Source: Penumbrarchaeum sp964445525
GTDB taxonomy: Archaea > Thermoplasmatota > Penumbrarchaeia > Penumbrarchaeales > Penumbrarchaeaceae
Direction: 5' to 3'
Assembly (NCBI GenBank): GCA_964445525.1
Contig: CAYULA010000017.1
Location: forward strand, 1 to 64,000
DNA: 64,000 bases
This document shows positions 51,733 through 62,002 of this stretch, piece after piece. Positions within the stretch are counted from its first letter, which is position 1. Every line of letters starts with the position of its first letter. The position numbers and the translations under genes were made by a program. The notes beneath the pieces are model-generated. The model was not told the origin of the DNA and searched no databases. It saw only the letters and a list, made by a program, of their open reading frames with translations.

Positions 51733-52944
51733 ATGAAGGTACTAGTCATCCTACTCAGCGGTCAGCATGTTCCAAATCTACTCTCAATTGAAGCTGTGAA
51801 ACCGGACAAGATCGCATATGTTGAAACAAAGGAAATGAAAAGATCAAAAGCATGGTCTAATCTGGAAAATGCGTTGGAGATGAATGATGTTAGTATTGAC
51901 TCGAAAAGGTTTGAACTGGTAGAAGAAAACTCCATGGCATCGATCAGAGGACTATTCAAGGAAATATTGGGAAGATACATCGATGACGAGATCATTGTGA
52001 ATCTGACTGGTGGTACAAAACTGATGTCCATCGGAGCCTATGATATTTTCAAGTCATCGGAAGCAAGATTGATCTACAAGCCATTCAGGCATGTAAATGA
52101 ATTTATCGATATAATGTCGGATTCAAGATTGGACTTTGAAACAACCATATCCATAAGGCAGTTTCTCAAGGGTTATGGCTATGAGATATCAGACAATGAT
52201 AAACAGATTGAAAAACACCTGGACGAATGTTCCTCTCTGTTCAGTTTCGCATCGCATCTTGCAGGGAAACATAGAACAAATGATGTAAGAGGATGCCTTT
52301 CCAATCTGGCCAGAATAAATTTCGAAAAGGGAAGCGAAATGGGAGATCTGTCCATTGATATTTCCCATGGATTGAGAACCAATGATATTCCATTGAAAAT
52401 GTTTCTCGTTGCCAACCTTGGTATGAATTCCATGGAAGAAGAAATTCTTCACGGGGAACTGAGCAGGAAATATGTAAGGTTCCTTACCGGAGAATGGTTA
52501 GAGATATTCATCTGGGGATTGTTAAATACGTATGGTAATGAACTGGGTTTCAGAGATCCGAATCATTCTGTAACATTCTTCAAGAGGAACAAGCCAGGCG
52601 TTACCAAGAATGAACTTGATGTTGCTTTCCTGAATGGAACCAAATTGTGTATTGTAGAATGCAAATCAGGAAAGCAGGGCATGGATAAAGATGCTCATGG
52701 TGTAATTTACAAGATGAAAGCAGTGATGGATCAGACAAAAGCTCTGGATATATCCGGTTTCCTTGTCACAACATCGGACAATGTCCTTGACAGTGGAGGT
52801 AATGTAAAACGTCATATCGGATCGAGATCGGATGAATATGGTCTTCGATTGATCCTCTCAGATGATATTATCAGATTATCAAAGGCTCATGAAAGTAATG
52901 ATAAAATCACTATTATCAAGATATTATCTCAATTATTCAATTAA
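51733..52944 (+). CDS. CARF-DUF1887 nuclease (Can2/Card1-like), type III effector
   Basis: 403 residues. The N-terminal CARF domain (KVLVILLSGQHVPNLLSI, EIIVNLTGGTKLMSIGAY) is followed by a winged-helix-like middle and a C-terminal PD-(D/E)XK domain (NELDVAFLNGTKLCIVECKSGKQ near residue 294; the D...ExK triad is visible). Related enzymes cut DNA and/or RNA when cyclic tetra-adenylate binds the CARF dimer. The ATG abuts the cmr6 stop, so it is the last gene of the cmr operon and the second CARF effector of the module. Confidence 0.88.
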   Translation: MKVLVILLSGQHVPNLLSIEAVKPDKIAYVETKEMKRSKAWSNLENALEMNDVSIDSKRFELVEENSMASIRGLFKEILGRYIDDEIIVNLTGGTKLMSIGAYDIFKSSEARLIYKPFRHVNEFIDIMSDSRLDFETTISIRQFLKGYGYEISDNDKQIEKHLDECSSLFSFASHLAGKHRTNDVRGCLSNLARINFEKGSEMGDLSIDISHGLRTNDIPLKMFLVANLGMNSMEEEILHGELSRKYVRFLTGEWLEIFIWGLLNTYGNELGFRDPNHSVTFFKRNKPGVTKNELDVAFLNGTKLCIVECKSGKQGMDKDAHGVIYKMKAVMDQTKALDISGFLVTTSDNVLDSGGNVKRHIGSRSDEYGLRLILSDDIIRLSKAHESNDKITIIKILSQLFN

Positions 52945-53110
52945 CATTCACCGGATGAAAAGCCCCCGTTTCGGTTCGGGAGCTCTCCTGTCCGGGAGGA
53001 AAGCCCGGGAAAGGTACAGATGATACGGAACGTGGAAGTGGTCCTTTCCCGAAACCGAGAATAATATTGATATCTATATATATCGCTAATCGAAAATATA
53101 TTCGATATAT
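52945..53110. promoter_or_regulatory. Structured intergenic region and promoter of cas4-cas1
   Basis: Small hairpins near 52963-52999 (CCCG...CGGG; CTCC...GGAG) and a possible longer pairing between 52965-52981 and 53049-53060 could end the cmr transcript. Next to the cas4-cas1 start an inverted repeat TATATATCG (53077-53085) / CGATATATA (53103-53111) overlaps an obvious AT-rich TATA region, so a promoter with an operator is plausible. Confidence 0.4.
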
Positions 53111-54775
53111 ATGACGGAAGCAGGATTGAAGGGTGTTGATGATCGGTTGATACCAGTCAGAATGCTGAATGAATATCGATACTGCCCACGATTGGCCTAT
53201 ATTGAATTCATTGACGGGGATTTTGTCGATAACGAACACACGGTTGAGGGATCGAGACGACATGAAACCGTTGATGAGGAAAGGGGAAAGGTTCCAAAAC
53301 CGGATGAGATCTTCGGTGATTTCAAGGCAAGAGGAGTAACGTTATCCTCCGAGGAATTCGGAATAATATCCACACTGGATATCATCGAATCAAAGGATGG
53401 AAAGGTCTCTCCGGTAGAGATCAAAAAAGGAAAAGGTCCTGATGAAGGTGCCTGGCCAGCAGATATCGTTCAGATCGGAGCACAGATGCAGATACTCAGG
53501 GATAATGGATACAACTGCAATGAGGGTTTCATTTTCTATGCGAAATCGAATAAAAAAGTCCCTATCGAATATAATAATGATGTTTTACTGGAACTCGTAA
53601 CGGCGATCAACGGAATGCAGTCCAGCATGGAAAACAGGGTGATGCCACCTCCCCTGAGAAACAGCAGAAAATGCGACGGATGCTCCCTGGCTCCGATATG
53701 TCTTCCCGACGAGATCAACGCCCTTTCCGATGATAACGAGGATGTTGAGATCAGGAGAATGTTTCCATCAAGGGATGATACGAGACCTCTGATATTACAG
53801 GAGCAAGGGTCCTACCTAAGCAAGAAAGGGGATATCCTGATTGTCAAGAAAAGGGGAGTGAAAGTAGGAGAGGTCAGAACTTTCGAGATTTCTCATGTTT
53901 GTTTGTATGGAAACGCTCAGGTGTCAACCCAAGCATTATCTGAACTTTTGAATAGAAACATTCCCGTTCTTTATTTTTCATACGGGGGTTGGTTCAAAGG
54001 ATATTCATTTTCACTCATCAACAAGAATGTTGACATCAGAATGAAGCAGTTCGAGCATGCGCTGGATAAGAAAAAGAGACTTGAGATATCAAAAACGATC
54101 GTTGCGGGAAAGGTAAAAAACTGCAGAACTCTTCTCAGAAGAAACTGCGAGGAAGACTGTAAAAAAGCTCTTGATGAACTGAATAAAACTCTTAAACAGC
54201 TCAACAAGGTAAAGGATATTCCTTCTCTACTGGGAGTGGAAGGAAATGCCGGCAGGATCTATTTCGGTTCTTTCAACAAGATGATCAAGAACGGGTTCAG
54301 GAAGGATTTCAATTTCGAATCCAGGAACAGAAGACCTCCCACGGATCCGGTGAATGCATTGCTTTCACTTTCATATTCTGCTCTGTGCAAGGATCTTACC
54401 GTGTCATCATTGACGATGGGACTTGATCCCATGCTTGGTTTTTACCACAGACCCAGATACGGAAGACCTGCATTAGCTCTTGATCTGATGGAGGAATTCA
54501 GACCTATCATCGCTGACTCAGTTGTCATTTCAATTATCAACAATGAAGTGCTGGATAAAAGAGATTTCATATTCAAAGGCAAGGCATGCAATTTAAACTC
54601 GGATGGAAGAAAAAAATTCTACGGTGCATATGAAAGGAGGGTCAGTCAGGTTGTGAAACATCCCATCTTCAAGTATCAGGTATCTTACAGGAGAATATTC
54701 GAGACCCAAGTTAGATTGATGTCAAGATATCTTGCTGGAGAACTGAAGGAATACATACCATTTGTTACAAGGTGA
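53111..54775 (+). CDS. cas4-cas1: Cas4-Cas1 fusion, adaptation module (type I-G style)
   Basis: 554 residues. The Cas4 part (~1-205) has RYCPRLAYIEF and CDGCSLAPICLP, giving four cysteines for an Fe-S cluster, and the RecB-like core VSPVEIKKGKG with QIGAQMQIL. The Cas1 part (~210-554) shows YGNAQVSTQALSELLNRNIP, LGVEGNAGRIYF (catalytic Glu) and GFYHRPRYGRPALALDLMEE (catalytic His and Asp). Cas4 trims prespacers in a PAM-dependent way and Cas1 integrates them. The fusion is typical of type I-G. Its stop overlaps cas2. Confidence 0.95.
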   Translation: MTEAGLKGVDDRLIPVRMLNEYRYCPRLAYIEFIDGDFVDNEHTVEGSRRHETVDEERGKVPKPDEIFGDFKARGVTLSSEEFGIISTLDIIESKDGKVSPVEIKKGKGPDEGAWPADIVQIGAQMQILRDNGYNCNEGFIFYAKSNKKVPIEYNNDVLLELVTAINGMQSSMENRVMPPPLRNSRKCDGCSLAPICLPDEINALSDDNEDVEIRRMFPSRDDTRPLILQEQGSYLSKKGDILIVKKRGVKVGEVRTFEISHVCLYGNAQVSTQALSELLNRNIPVLYFSYGGWFKGYSFSLINKNVDIRMKQFEHALDKKKRLEISKTIVAGKVKNCRTLLRRNCEEDCKKALDELNKTLKQLNKVKDIPSLLGVEGNAGRIYFGSFNKMIKNGFRKDFNFESRNRRPPTDPVNALLSLSYSALCKDLTVSSLTMGLDPMLGFYHRPRYGRPALALDLMEEFRPIIADSVVISIINNEVLDKRDFIFKGKACNLNSDGRKKFYGAYERRVSQVVKHPIFKYQVSYRRIFETQVRLMSRYLAGELKEYIPFVTR

Positions 54776-55071
54776 TCAGGATCAATACATTCATTGTCTG
54801 TTACGACATCTGCGATCCAAAAAGGCTCAGATATGTCCACAAGACGATGAAAGGATTTGGTGTAGCTGTTCAGTATTCAATTTTCAAATGTTCACTATCC
54901 AAAACAAATCTTCAGAGAATGATCACGAAGGTTCAGAATGAAATGGATCTTGAAGAGGACAGTGTCATTATAATCGATCTGGGTCCTGAGGATGGATTGT
55001 GGGAAAATAGAGTTACAATTATAGGTGAAAAAAAGGATCTTAGAGCAGATGAACAACCTTTAGTATTTTGA
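54772..55071 (+). CDS. cas2: Cas2, adaptation module
   Basis: 99 residues from a GTG overlapping the cas4-cas1 stop. TFIVCYDICDPKRLRYVHKT and GVAVQYSIFKCSLS are standard Cas2 segments, with the conserved Asp in YDI. It dimerises to bridge two Cas1 dimers during spacer integration. The gene ends 214 nt before the first repeat. Confidence 0.95.
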   Translation: MIRINTFIVCYDICDPKRLRYVHKTMKGFGVAVQYSIFKCSLSKTNLQRMITKVQNEMDLEEDSVIIIDLGPEDGLWENRVTIIGEKKDLRADEQPLVF

Positions 55072-55285
55072 TGATGATAATAAAAACACCATGAAAGGAG
55101 GTATTTCACCATGCGAGAGGTCCGTTGAAGGACCTTCATGCGAGGACCTCTCGAAAAGAGATTATTTTGATATAAATCGTAAATTATCAACATCCGCAAA
55201 TTCGAATAAGGGGATGATCGAGCATGAAAATATTTTTAAATGAAAGGAACCTCTCGCACTTCGAACCGGGCTAATATATAAAGCT
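55072..55285 (+). promoter_or_regulatory. CRISPR leader with nested inverted repeats and a mini-ORF
   Basis: Between cas2 and repeat 1. CGAGAGGTCC (55114-55123) pairs perfectly with GGACCTCTCG (55144-55153), and a smaller GAAG/CTTC hairpin lies inside. CATGCGAG occurs twice (55110 and 55138) and CCTCTCG recurs near 55249. TATA-like elements (GATATAAATC near 55168; TAATATATAA just before repeat 1) may start pre-crRNA transcription. AAAGGAGGT at 55094-55102 precedes a 5-codon frame ATG..TGA at 55111-55128 (MREVR). Confidence 0.7.
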
Positions 55286-58200
55286 CTCTCCACGGCCTAC
55301 TGGCTGTGGCCCCATTGAAGCACTTGGAGTGGTGATTTATGCGAACAAACCAGTATTATTTCTCTCCACGGCCTACTGGCTGTGGCCCCATTGAAGCATT
55401 TATCTGGAGACTCGGACAAAATCAAGGGTTTAAACTCTCCACGGCCTACTGGCTGTGGCCCCATTGAAGCAACTTAAAACACCTCCGCAAATGTCCGATT
55501 TGCCTTTCTCTCTCCACGGCCTACTGGCTGTGGCCCCATTGAAGCCATCCACCGCAATAAGACATTGACAAGTTCTGATCCCCACTCTCCACGGCCTACT
55601 GGCTGTGGCCCCATTGAAGCGGTGATAACTATGTGCGAGAAAAAAACACCAGTAAGAGCTCTCCACGGCCTACTGGCTGTGGCCCCATTGAAGCTCCAAC
55701 CTTCGACCTGACTTCCGGTTACGCTTGGTCGCTTCTCTCCACGGCCTACTGGCTGTGGCCCCATTGAAGCGAAGAACTTGATAGTTTGGAAATATCAAGA
55801 GTATATTACCTCTCCACGGCCTACTGGCTGTGGCCCCATTGAAGCCTGACAAGGCCGAGTCTTATGCTACCTCATTTTATCTCTCCACGGCCTACTGGCT
55901 GTGGCCCCATTGAAGCTCAAAACAGCATCTGCCAAGTCTGCACCTCTCAAGTCAGCTCTCCACGGCCTACTGGCTGTGGCCCCATTGAAGCTGTAACAAT
56001 GTTACACTATTTGGGACATTACAACACTTTTCTCTCCACGGCCTACTGGCTGTGGCCCCATTGAAGCACATATTCATTCCTCTTTGTTTTTCTCCCTTTG
56101 AAGTACTCTCCACGGCCTACTGGCTGTGGCCCCATTGAAGCAAAATGCCGCTCAACCTCATTCAGATATTTTTCTATTGTCCTCTCCACGGCCTACTGGC
56201 TGTGGCCCCATTGAAGCTTATGCCGTACGAATTTCAAGTGAAGGAAAAGGAAGATTCCTCTCCACGGCCTACTGGCTGTGGCCCCATTGAAGCTTGCCGA
56301 CCTGGAAGATACAAGCCTCCACGGCCTGATCTTCTCTCCACGGCCTACTGGCTGTGGCCCCATTGAAGCAACTTTATCTCGAAATCACCAAATCAATATA
56401 TTATATCATCTCTCCACGGCCTACTGGCTGTGGCCCCATTGAAGCTCGAACACGCCCTGCCTCTCCTCCACGTCCCCATCCTTCTCTCCACGGCCTACTG
56501 GCTGTGGCCCCATTGAAGCGACTTGGGGGGTCAGGAGATCCTCGAGGGCGAGGCCCTCCTCTCCACGGCCTACTGGCTGTGGCCCCATTGAAGCATTTAA
56601 GCTTAAGTTTTTATCCCAACGATCGTTTTTCTCTCTCCACGGCCTACTGGCTGTGGCCCCATTGAAGCCTATGTGGTAAAAGCATGGAAGGCTCACGCTA
56701 AGTGGCTTGCTCTCCACGGCCTACTGGCTGTGGCCCCATTGAAGCTAAGAGGCTTTTTTTATTCCTCCTATATAAGGTCATCTCTCCACGGCCTACTGGC
56801 TGTGGCCCCATTGAAGCGTGACTGTTACGCAGATGTTCATCGAAAGAGAGTAATTTTCTCTCCACGGCCTACTGGCTGTGGCCCCATTGAAGCCTTATAT
56901 TGACACTCAATTCGGTGGAACTATAAGAACAGCTCTCCACGGCCTACTGGCTGTGGCCCCATTGAAGCAAACCAATTGGGATCGAGTAGGATCTGAGGAA
57001 AAAAAAGAGCTCTCCACGGCCTACTGGCTGTGGCCCCATTGAAGCTGGATCCGCAGACAATGACAACGATAGATCGGGTTTTGTCTCTCCACGGCCTACT
57101 GGCTGTGGCCCCATTGAAGCCTGGAGGGCGAGGCCCTAACGATCTCAGGCCAGGGCCTCTCCACGGCCTACTGGCTGTGGCCCCATTGAAGCAGACAGCA
57201 TACAACTACTGATACCTTTGATATGGTTCTCTCCACGGCCTACTGGCTGTGGCCCCATTGAAGCCCCTAGCGTCAGTTGTGCCAATGAAGACTCCGACCA
57301 CTTGCTGCTCTCCACGGCCTACTGGCTGTGGCCCCATTGAAGCACCATCAAGGATTAATGTTTCTATGAACATATCTGGATTCTCTCCACGGCCTACTGG
57401 CTGTGGCCCCATTGAAGCAAAAGTGTCAGAATATCCCAAATACTGTAACATTGTTACCTCTCCACGGCCTACTGGCTGTGGCCCCATTGAAGCACCGGTT
57501 GCACCAACTGTCTTTGTCTCAGCCCTCAAGGACTCTCCACGGCCTACTGGCTGTGGCCCCATTGAAGCATAACATCGTTGTTCAACGCCAGGCACGATAT
57601 AACAGCTCTCCACGGCCTACTGGCTGTGGCCCCATTGAAGCGTATAATGAGATAATAAAAAGAATGAGGGATTAAAATGTCTCTCCACGGCCTACTGGCT
57701 GTGGCCCCATTGAAGCTTTGATAGATAATCAAATACTTCAATCCAGATATCGTTTTCTCTCCACGGCCTACTGGCTGTGGCCCCATTGAAGCCTCCATTA
57801 ATACCATTAATATCTGCTGAATCATCCATCTCTCCACGGCCTACTGGCTGTGGCCCCATTGAAGCCAGATAACGGTGATTATCTTTATCCTGACAAGTGG
57901 ACCCCTCTCCACGGCCTACTGGCTGTGGCCCCATTGAAGCGAATAACATTTCTTTCGTGATCACCTTCTTTCCCTTCCTCTCCACGGCCTACTGGCTGTG
58001 GCCCCATTGAAGCTCCGGGGCTGATGGTCAGGGGGCTGTACCTGATGCCCTCTCCACGGCCTACTGGCTGTGGCCCCATTGAAGCATAAAACATCCTGTA
58101 TGGTGTATTAAGGAATTATTAGCCTACTCTCCACGGCCTACTGGCTGTGGCCCCATTGAAGCATGATATATTCCTCCGGGGTATTCTGTTTCTGTAACCG

Positions 58201-61200
58201 TCTCTCCACGGCCTACTGGCTGTGGCCCCATTGAAGCTCCGTTATACTCTATAACTTCACCTGCCTGATTAGTCTCCTCTCCACGGCCTACTGGCTGTGG
58301 CCCCATTGAAGCACCTGATTCTCACTCAATATGAACGGGGTTGTGTCCTCCGTCTCTCCACGGCCTACTGGCTGTGGCCCCATTGAAGCAAAACTATATC
58401 GTTAAAGGAGGCGGTTATTTTTGTCCTCTCCACGGCCTACTGGCTGTGGCCCCATTGAAGCTAAGGATCTTTCTTTTTCGGCCTGCTTCTTTTCTCTCCT
58501 CTCCACGGCCTACTGGCTGTGGCCCCATTGAAGCCGGTCTTCCCCCTGAGACACATTAAACCCCAGGCCCCTTCTCTCCACGGCCTACTGGCTGTGGCCC
58601 CATTGAAGCAAATCAAGATTGCCAAGCCTTTGGACTCGCTCTAAATCTCTCCACGGCCTACTGGCTGTGGCCCCATTGAAGCCCATCTGGGTCTATTGGA
58701 GTTGTCGACGCGGGCATTCTCTCCACGGCCTACTGGCTGTGGCCCCATTGAAGCTTCTCTCCTTCTTGTCTCCCTCGTAATTGTTGGCCCGATCTCTCCA
58801 CGGCCTACTGGCTGTGGCCCCATTGAAGCATCATATCCTGTTCTTTCTTTGATTTTTTCTTGTGCCCTCTCCACGGCCTACTGGCTGTGGCCCCATTGAA
58901 GCCCGACACCATAACTGATAGGCATTCGGACGGTTTATTCTCTCCACGGCCTACTGGCTGTGGCCCCATTGAAGCCACGCAACACTTGCCATATTTGTGC
59001 AACGGATATGCTTACTCTCCACGGCCTACTGGCTGTGGCCCCATTGAAGCATGAGTTCTTCAACCGTGTTCTCGAATGTTGTATTGTTCTCTCCACGGCC
59101 TACTGGCTGTGGCCCCATTGAAGCATAATTTTTTCTTACATCATTTAACAGCTTGTTCCATCTCTCCACGGCCTACTGGCTGTGGCCCCATTGAAGCCAG
59201 GCAACCACCCTGCATTAGGATGTAGATTTCTTTCTCTCCACGGCCTACTGGCTGTGGCCCCATTGAAGCTCAACAATCTAATATTGCTATAGGTCATTCA
59301 GCGAGACTCTCCACGGCCTACTGGCTGTGGCCCCATTGAAGCACTGATTCTCCTGGATGGGAGCCGAAGGTTGTTCCTCTCTCCACGGCCTACTGGCTGT
59401 GGCCCCATTGAAGCGAGTCACGACTACGGAAGGAGATGCTTGAGGTCCACGTACTCTCCACGGCCTACTGGCTGTGGCCCCATTGAAGCTAGCAGGACCT
59501 TCTCAATCCTGTCATAATCTATCTCCTCTCCACGGCCTACTGGCTGTGGCCCCATTGAAGCATTCGTCTCCCTCCCATTCTACCGTGGAATGACCCACTC
59601 TCCACGGCCTACTGGCTGTGGCCCCATTGAAGCTCGGCCTTGTAGCCTACGAACTCCCTCAGCTGCCCGACTCTCCACGGCCTACTGGCTGTGGCCCCAT
59701 TGAAGCATGGTTCGGGTTTTTTGTATCTCAACCTTGGCTTGAACGGCTCTCCACGGCCTACTGGCTGTGGCCCCATTGAAGCGGCATCCATATTCCTGAT
59801 ACAGTTCACGTTTACCATAGTCCTCTCCACGGCCTACTGGCTGTGGCCCCATTGAAGCGAGTCCTGGCGTGGATCATCGGGGTGTGGCCCCACAGCTCTC
59901 CACGGCCTACTGGCTGTGGCCCCATTGAAGCCATGGATTCCAGGAGGGGTGCTTAAGCCGTAAGGGTTCCCTCTCCACGGCCTACTGGCTGTGGCCCCAT
60001 TGAAGCTGGAGAAGTGCTTGAGGTCAGCCAGTGCAAGGATGACCCCCTCTCCACGGCCTACTGGCTGTGGCCCCATTGAAGCGTAGGTCTGATATGGGTA
60101 ACGTTGGTAACCCCCGCATCAACTCTCCACGGCCTACTGGCTGTGGCCCCATTGAAGCCGTGCCATGATCCACTACCTCCATTGGTATGGGTACTGTCTC
60201 TCCACGGCCTACTGGCTGTGGCCCCATTGAAGCTAGACTCAGTCCAGCCTCCACCGCCTTGAGATACTCCCACTCTCCACGGCCTACTGGCTGTGGCCCC
60301 ATTGAAGCCCTTAATGATGGTCAGCTGGATGGCTAAACTATGAAACTCTCCACGGCCTACTGGCTGTGGCCCCATTGAAGCTATCCCAGGTCTTTTTCAG
60401 GATGTCACGCTGTTCCTTATTCTCTCCACGGCCTACTGGCTGTGGCCCCATTGAAGCTCTCCTTCGTCTCCCAACTGTAGTTCATACAGTTGGGGCTCTC
60501 CACGGCCTACTGGCTGTGGCCCCATTGAAGCCTCATCGTAGTGGCCGAAATCCCATCCGCCACTACCTTCGACTCTCCACGGCCTACTGGCTGTGGCCCC
60601 ATTGAAGCAACTGCGGCTGCTGTGGACATCCTGGTTCTTTCGGAGCTCTCCACGGCCTACTGGCTGTGGCCCCATTGAAGCATAAGAGGAGTGATTGAAA
60701 TGAAATGGAGATGTAATCTCTCCACGGCCTACTGGCTGTGGCCCCATTGAAGCCTTGCTTTGGCTCGACCTATATCCACACCCAGATGCCTCTCCACGGC
60801 CTACTGGCTGTGGCCCCATTGAAGCTTCTACAACCGTTTTGATTGTAATACAACTGTAATATAGCTCTCCACGGCCTACTGGCTGTGGCCCCATTGAAGC
60901 GTATCGAACGCTGGTGCAGTATCCCCCGACAACGTACTCTCCACGGCCTACTGGCTGTGGCCCCATTGAAGCGTATCGAACGCTGGTGCAGTATCCCCCG
61001 ACAACGTACTCTCCACGGCCTACTGGCTGTGGCCCCATTGAAGCTTATTACTCCTCCTTTACTAGATCTTCAGTGAAGGAATTACTCTCCACGGCCTACT
61101 GGCTGTGGCCCCATTGAAGCGCATATCTCTTCAGTTTTTCTATAATCAAAAGGGGTTCAGCCTCTCCACGGCCTACTGGCTGTGGCCCCATTGAAGCCGA

Positions 61201-61492
61201 GCATGAACCTGATTACGGTAACAAAATTAAACTTACTCTCCACGGCCTACTGGCTGTGGCCCCATTGAAGCGTATCGAACGCTGGTGCAGTATCCCCCGA
61301 CAACGTACTCTCCACGGCCTACTGGCTGTGGCCCCATTGAAGCTCCCATTCTTCGGAGAAATTAATTTCTTTCAATCAACTCTCCACGGCCTACTGGCTG
61401 TGGCCCCATTGAAGCATTAATGATGATTTCACATAATCCTTATTACATTCAGCATTCTCTCCACGGCCTACTGGCTGTGGCCCCATTGAAGC
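55286..61492 (+). CRISPR. CRISPR array, 84 repeats of 36 nt and 83 spacers
   Basis: Repeat starts were counted by hand from 55286 to 61457. Every repeat begins CTCTCCACGG and ends CCCCATTGAAGC, and I saw no variant, even at the distal end. The average period is about 74 nt, so spacers are about 35-43 nt. The repeat can form an 8-bp hairpin CCACGGCC/GGCTGTGG with loop TACT and one G.U pair. The ATTGAAGC end resembles the common 8-nt 5' tag ATTGAAAC and implies transcription rightward, away from cas2. One spacer occurs three times (60901-60936, 60973-61008, 61272-61307). Confidence 0.99.
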
Positions 61493-61530
61493 TAATTCAT
61501 ACCAGAGATCTGAACAGGGGTTATTTGAAG

Positions 61531-61565
61531 CTAAGGTTCCATAATGGAACCTTAGATAAGTTTTT
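61531..61565. terminator. Hairpin plus T-run after the CRISPR array
   Basis: CTAAGGTTCC at 61531-61540 pairs perfectly with GGAACCTTAG at 61546-61555 around an ATAAT loop, followed by ATAAGTTTTT. It is placed to end the rightward pre-crRNA and lies 11 nt beyond the stop of the convergent PEGA-like gene. Confidence 0.65.
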
Positions 61566-61925
61566 CTATGAAATCGCTTCCCGCACGTAGAAGGTATTGT
61601 TGCGGTTGAATAGGTAAAACCGTGAAACAAGCACCTTCACTCCCTTGTATGTGCTCCCGCATTCAACCGTGGTTACGGTCTTATCATCGATATCGACATA
61701 TATCGTGTTGCTCGGAAAGGATCCTAGAAACGGTGATTCCATCTGGATCCTCACACGATGTTTCCCGGACCTGAGAGAGAAATCCTTCACGTCACCCGCA
61801 AGGATCCTCCCCACGCATCTACCATCTATGTAGATGCTCAGAGGCTCCAGGGACATGAACATCTCCCCCACCCTCTTGATCCTTATCTTCCCTTCCGCTT
61901 CCCGACACATCTCGTCACCGATCAA
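61566..61925 (-). CDS. Small PEGA/DUF2846-like beta-sandwich protein
   Basis: 119 residues. The pattern LSIYIDGRCVGRILAGDVKD followed by FSLRSGKHRVRIQME is the strand-turn-strand signature of PEGA-like domains, which often sit on surface or carrier proteins. No signal peptide or membrane segment is visible. Single gene, tail to tail with the CRISPR array. Confidence 0.6.
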   Translation of the reverse strand: MIGDEMCREAEGKIRIKRVGEMFMSLEPLSIYIDGRCVGRILAGDVKDFSLRSGKHRVRIQMESPFLGSFPSNTIYVDIDDKTVTTVECGSTYKGVKVLVSRFYLFNRNNTFYVREAIS

Positions 61926-62002
61926 GGATCGGATCGAGACTATTTGTGGTTTCCAATTCCGGACCTGAATTTATGTGCAAAGATGCAAAAGGTAAATTGT
62001 TA

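Noticed and set aside
56294..56333. Spacer containing CCTCCACGGCCT as a chimeric repeat
   Set aside because: The match to the repeat is only about a dozen bases and the surrounding repeat spacing is normal, so it may be chance.
56520..57156. Spacers at 56520 and 57121 sharing GAGGGCGAGGCCCT as a second homologous pair
   Set aside because: The shared word is short and self-complementary, and the flanks do not align.
55430..61117. Many frames within the array encoding repeated PRPTGCGPIEA or ASMGPQPVGRGE peptides
   Set aside because: These are translations of the CRISPR repeat itself, not proteins.
61524..61531. A degenerate last repeat (TTTGAAGC) beyond the array
   Set aside because: It lies only 39 nt after the last repeat and lacks the rest of the repeat; it overlaps the terminator hairpin.
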